Below are positions 33,819 to 35,938 of a DNA stretch of 35,938 nt, piece by piece (the first letter of the stretch is position 1; every line of letters begins with the position of its first letter). Position numbers and translations under genes: made by a program. The notes beneath the pieces are model-generated. The model was not told where the DNA came from. It saw only the letters and a list, made by a program, of their open reading frames with translations, and ran no database searches. The DNA comes from an uncultured Clostridia bacterium (GTDB lineage Bacteria > Bacillota > Clostridia > Oscillospirales > Ruminococcaceae), in contig CANQOC010000020.1 of the NCBI GenBank assembly GCA_947625375.1, forward strand, positions 1 through 35,938, in the 5' to 3' direction.

Positions 33819-34451
33819 ATGAATCTGATATTGCTCGGCGCACCGGGCGCCGGAAAAGGCACACAGGCAGAGGTCATCTGCAACGCAAAGGGCATTCCCG
33901 CAATCTCGACCGGCAACATGCTCCGCGAGGCCGTCAAGAACGGCACCGAAAGCGGACTTATGGCGAAAAAATATATGGACGCCGGAGAGCTTGTCCCCGA
34001 CGAGGTCGTCATCGGCATCTTAAAGGACAGAATTGCACAGCCCGACTGTGAAAAAGGCTTTATCCTCGACGGCTTCCCGAGAACGGTGCCGCAGGCTGAA
34101 GCGCTCGAAAAAATGGGCATAAACATCGACAAGGTCGTCGAAATCTATGTCCCCGACGAAAAGATTGCACAGCGCCTCGGCGGACGCAGAGTCTGCGAGT
34201 CCTGCGGAAATTCCTATCACGTCGACTATAAGCCGACAAAGGTCGAAGGCGTTTGCGACGCGTGCGGCGGAAAGGTCGTTATCCGCAAGGACGACGAGCC
34301 CGCAACCGTCCTCGAAAGACTCAAGGTATATCACGAAAAGACCGCACCGCTCAAGGACTTCTATGAGAAGCGCGGAAAGCTTAAGACCGTCGTCGGACAG
34401 GAAGAGGTCGCCGAGACCTCGCGCCTGACCCTTGAAGCGCTCGAGGCGTGA
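33819..34451 (+). CDS. adk: Adenylate kinase, zinc-lid form
   Basis: 210 aa. Interconverts ATP + AMP and 2 ADP. P-loop [12 protein letters not shown] at about 7-18, AMP-binding [21 protein letters not shown], and a LID domain with CESC and CDAC pairs that bind zinc, the usual Gram-positive form. AAAGGAG site, 18 nt after secY. Confidence 0.98.
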   Translation: MNLILLGAPGAGKGTQAEVICNAKGIPAISTGNMLREAVKNGTESGLMAKKYMDAGELVPDEVVIGILKDRIAQPDCEKGFILDGFPRTVPQAEALEKMGINIDKVVEIYVPDEKIAQRLGGRRVCESCGNSYHVDYKPTKVEGVCDACGGKVVIRKDDEPATVLERLKVYHEKTAPLKDFYEKRGKLKTVVGQEEVAETSRLTLEALEA

Positions 34452-34452
34452 T

Positions 34453-35205
34453 ATGATAACCGTTAAAACATCAAACGAACTCCTTAAAATGCGAAAGGCC
34501 GGACTCATCACCGGCGGTGCGCTAAGGGCGGCGGGAAGCGCCATTCACGAGGGAATGTCGACCTATGACCTCGACCGAGTGATTCACGACTATATCGTCG
34601 CGCACGGCGCAAAGCCCTCCTTCCTGCACTATAACGGCTTTCCCGCGAGCGCCTGCATTTCGGTGAACGACACCGTTATCCACGGTATTCCGTCGAAGAC
34701 CGAAAAACTCAAAAAGGGCGACATCGTCTCGGTAGACGTCGGCGCGTATATCGACGGATATCACGGCGACTCCGCGAAAACCTTTGCCGTCGGAGAGATT
34801 TCCCCCGAGGCACAGGCGCTGATGGATTCCACCGAGCAAAGCCTTATGGCGGCGATTGAAATCGCAAAGCCGGGTATCAGAATCGGCGATATTTCGCATG
34901 TTGTACAGGAGTATAATGAATCGAGGGGATATTCGGTCGTCCGCCAGTTCGTCGGGCACGGCGTCGGGCGCGACCTCCACGAAGACCCCGAGGTGCCGAA
35001 TTTCGGCAAAGAAGGGCACGGACCGCGGATTGTCGTCGGAATGGTAATCGCCATCGAGCCGATGATAAACGAGGGAACCGCGCGAGTAAACATTCTCCCC
35101 GACGGGTGGACTGTGAAAACCGCCGACGGAAAGCTTTCGGCTCACTTTGAGCACACGATTGCAATCACCTCCGGCGGCGCACAGATACTCACCCTCCCGG
35201 ACTGA
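34453..35205 (+). CDS. map: Type I methionine aminopeptidase
   Basis: 250 aa from ATG 34453, one base after the adk stop; an upstream start in the same frame would overlap adk. Removes N-terminal Met. Metal ligands are visible in VSVDVGAYIDGYHGDSAKTF (two Asp), FVGHGVGRDLHEDP (His), MVIAIEPMINEG (Glu) and HFEHTIAIT (Glu). Substrate His is in PSFLHYNGFPASAC. Confidence 0.97.
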   Translation: MITVKTSNELLKMRKAGLITGGALRAAGSAIHEGMSTYDLDRVIHDYIVAHGAKPSFLHYNGFPASACISVNDTVIHGIPSKTEKLKKGDIVSVDVGAYIDGYHGDSAKTFAVGEISPEAQALMDSTEQSLMAAIEIAKPGIRIGDISHVVQEYNESRGYSVVRQFVGHGVGRDLHEDPEVPNFGKEGHGPRIVVGMVIAIEPMINEGTARVNILPDGWTVKTADGKLSAHFEHTIAITSGGAQILTLPD

Positions 35206-35215
35206 GGAGAACCCC

Positions 35216-35479
35216 ATGAATGTTGTCAGGGGCTCAGTTGTAAAGGCGCTTGCCGGACGGGACCGAGACCGCTTCTTCGTTGCTGTTGCGGTCGAGGGCC
35301 GCTGCGTTTCGATTGCCGACGGAAAAGAGCGAAAGCTTTTGAACCCGAAGCGAAAGAACGTCAGACACATTTCACCTACCGGCACCGTCGCCGACATGGC
35401 GGGCATGACAGATAAAAAGCTACGCAAAACTCTCGCGGCGTTTACGACCCAAGGCGCCGGCGGGAATTCGACCGGCTGA
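35216..35479 (+). CDS. KOW-domain RNA-binding protein between map and infA
   Basis: 87 aa from ATG 35216 behind GAGGAG; the frame upstream lies within map. The N-terminal KOW-like part ([20 protein letters not shown]) and a basic middle ([15 protein letters not shown]) match the L14e-like family found between map and infA in many Firmicutes (Bacillus YbzG position). The biological role is not established. Confidence 0.85.
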   Translation: MNVVRGSVVKALAGRDRDRFFVAVAVEGRCVSIADGKERKLLNPKRKNVRHISPTGTVADMAGMTDKKLRKTLAAFTTQGAGGNSTG

Positions 35480-35495
35480 AAGGAGAGAAGACCGA

Positions 35496-35714
35496 ATGTC
35501 AAAAGAAGATGTAATCGAACTTGAAGGCACAGTTACCGAGGCGCTCCCAAATGCGACATTTCAGGTAGAGCTTGCCAACGGACACAAGATTCTCGCCCAT
35601 GTTTCCGGAAAACTGAGAATGAACTATATCCGAATCGTTCCCGGAGATAAAGTTACGGTCGAGATGTCACCCTATGATTTACAGAAGGGCAGAATTACTT
35701 GGCGCTCCAAGTAA
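35496..35714 (+). CDS. infA: Translation initiation factor IF-1
   Basis: 72 aa S1-like OB-fold. [40 protein letters not shown] and [12 protein letters not shown] are near-invariant. It binds the 30S A site with IF-2 and IF-3. AAAGGAG site. Confidence 0.98.
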   Translation: MSKEDVIELEGTVTEALPNATFQVELANGHKILAHVSGKLRMNYIRIVPGDKVTVEMSPYDLQKGRITWRSK

Positions 35715-35732
35715 AATCTGCCGGAAAATTGA

Positions 35733-35858
<126 letters not shown>

Positions 35859-35885
35859 GAACACTTTTGGAGGTGCAGCTAAAAT

Positions 35886-35938
35886 ATGGCTCGTATAGCA
35901 AGTATCGACCTTCCCAGAGATAAGAGAATCGAGGTTGC
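35886..35938 (+). CDS. rpsM: 30S ribosomal protein S13 (5' end, cut by the window edge)
   Basis: Only 17 codons are present: MARIASIDLPRDKRIEV, matching the S13 N terminus, preceded by TTGGAGGTG. Position after rpmJ is the standard alpha-operon order. Confidence 0.93.
   Translation, partial: MARIASIDLPRDKRIEV

Noticed and set aside
34522..35502. 326-codon open frame antisense to map and the KOW gene
   Set aside because: Shadow of two well-supported genes.

Overview
The window reads as a chromosome segment of a spore-forming, anaerobic, moderately G+C-rich member of the Clostridia. The Oscillospiraceae/Ruminococcaceae-like assignment is inference; no taxonomic search was possible. Supporting signs are the sporulation genes yabP-yabQ, a clostridial Rnf complex (CDGEAB order), four-cysteine S14, L24 and L36, strong AAGGAGG ribosome binding sites and many lipoprotein signal peptides.

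Layout. (1) 1-3.6 kb, + strand: part of a tight adherence (Tad) pilus assembly operon (TadZ/CpaE-like, TadA/CpaF ATPase, TadB, start of TadC). TadC breaks off after about 100 residues and runs into the 3' part of a large cell-surface protein gene (to 5.6 kb), which points to a deletion or an assembly join. (2) 5.7-13.1 kb, - strand: one operon of nine genes, mostly joined by 4-bp ATGA overlaps: rnfC-D-G-E-A-B, apbE (flavin transferase), a NusG-II-domain protein, a Gx-family membrane protein and an ECF transporter S component. It ends at an intrinsic terminator. Rnf couples ferredoxin oxidation and NAD reduction to ion pumping; ApbE attaches FMN to RnfD and RnfG. The last three genes resemble accessory genes of flavin-based extracellular electron transfer loci. 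(3) 13.1-15.1 and 19.1-20.4 kb: two gene-free arrays of intergenic repeats in opposite orientation. They carry 13 copies of a short core, many GC-rich palindromes, and two copies of a striking four-helix cloverleaf-like palindrome. (4) Between these arrays, 15.1-19.0 kb: degV (two near-perfect promoters and an operator), an unknown membrane-anchored protein, a sugar-phosphate isomerase/epimerase-like protein, and a convergent orphan sugar-type solute-binding lipoprotein. (5) 20.4-22.8 kb: yabP-yabQ-divIC-yabR (S1) block as in Bacillus, with a possible sigma-E promoter, then an unknown lipoprotein. (6) 22.9 kb to the end: the S10-spc-alpha ribosomal protein operon from rpsJ to the first codons of rpsM, with secY, adk, map, a KOW protein, infA and rpmJ. 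It is preceded by a roughly 300-nt structured leader that contains an intrinsic terminator.

The most unusual material is the repeat arrays. The cloverleaf copies keep identical helix geometry although one arm has changed sequence completely, which implies selection for structure or structure-based mobility. Other notable points are the attenuator-like S10 leader, the degV promoter/operator, the 7-nt periodic pyrimidine tracts at four gene boundaries, and the Rnf-linked electron-transfer accessory genes.
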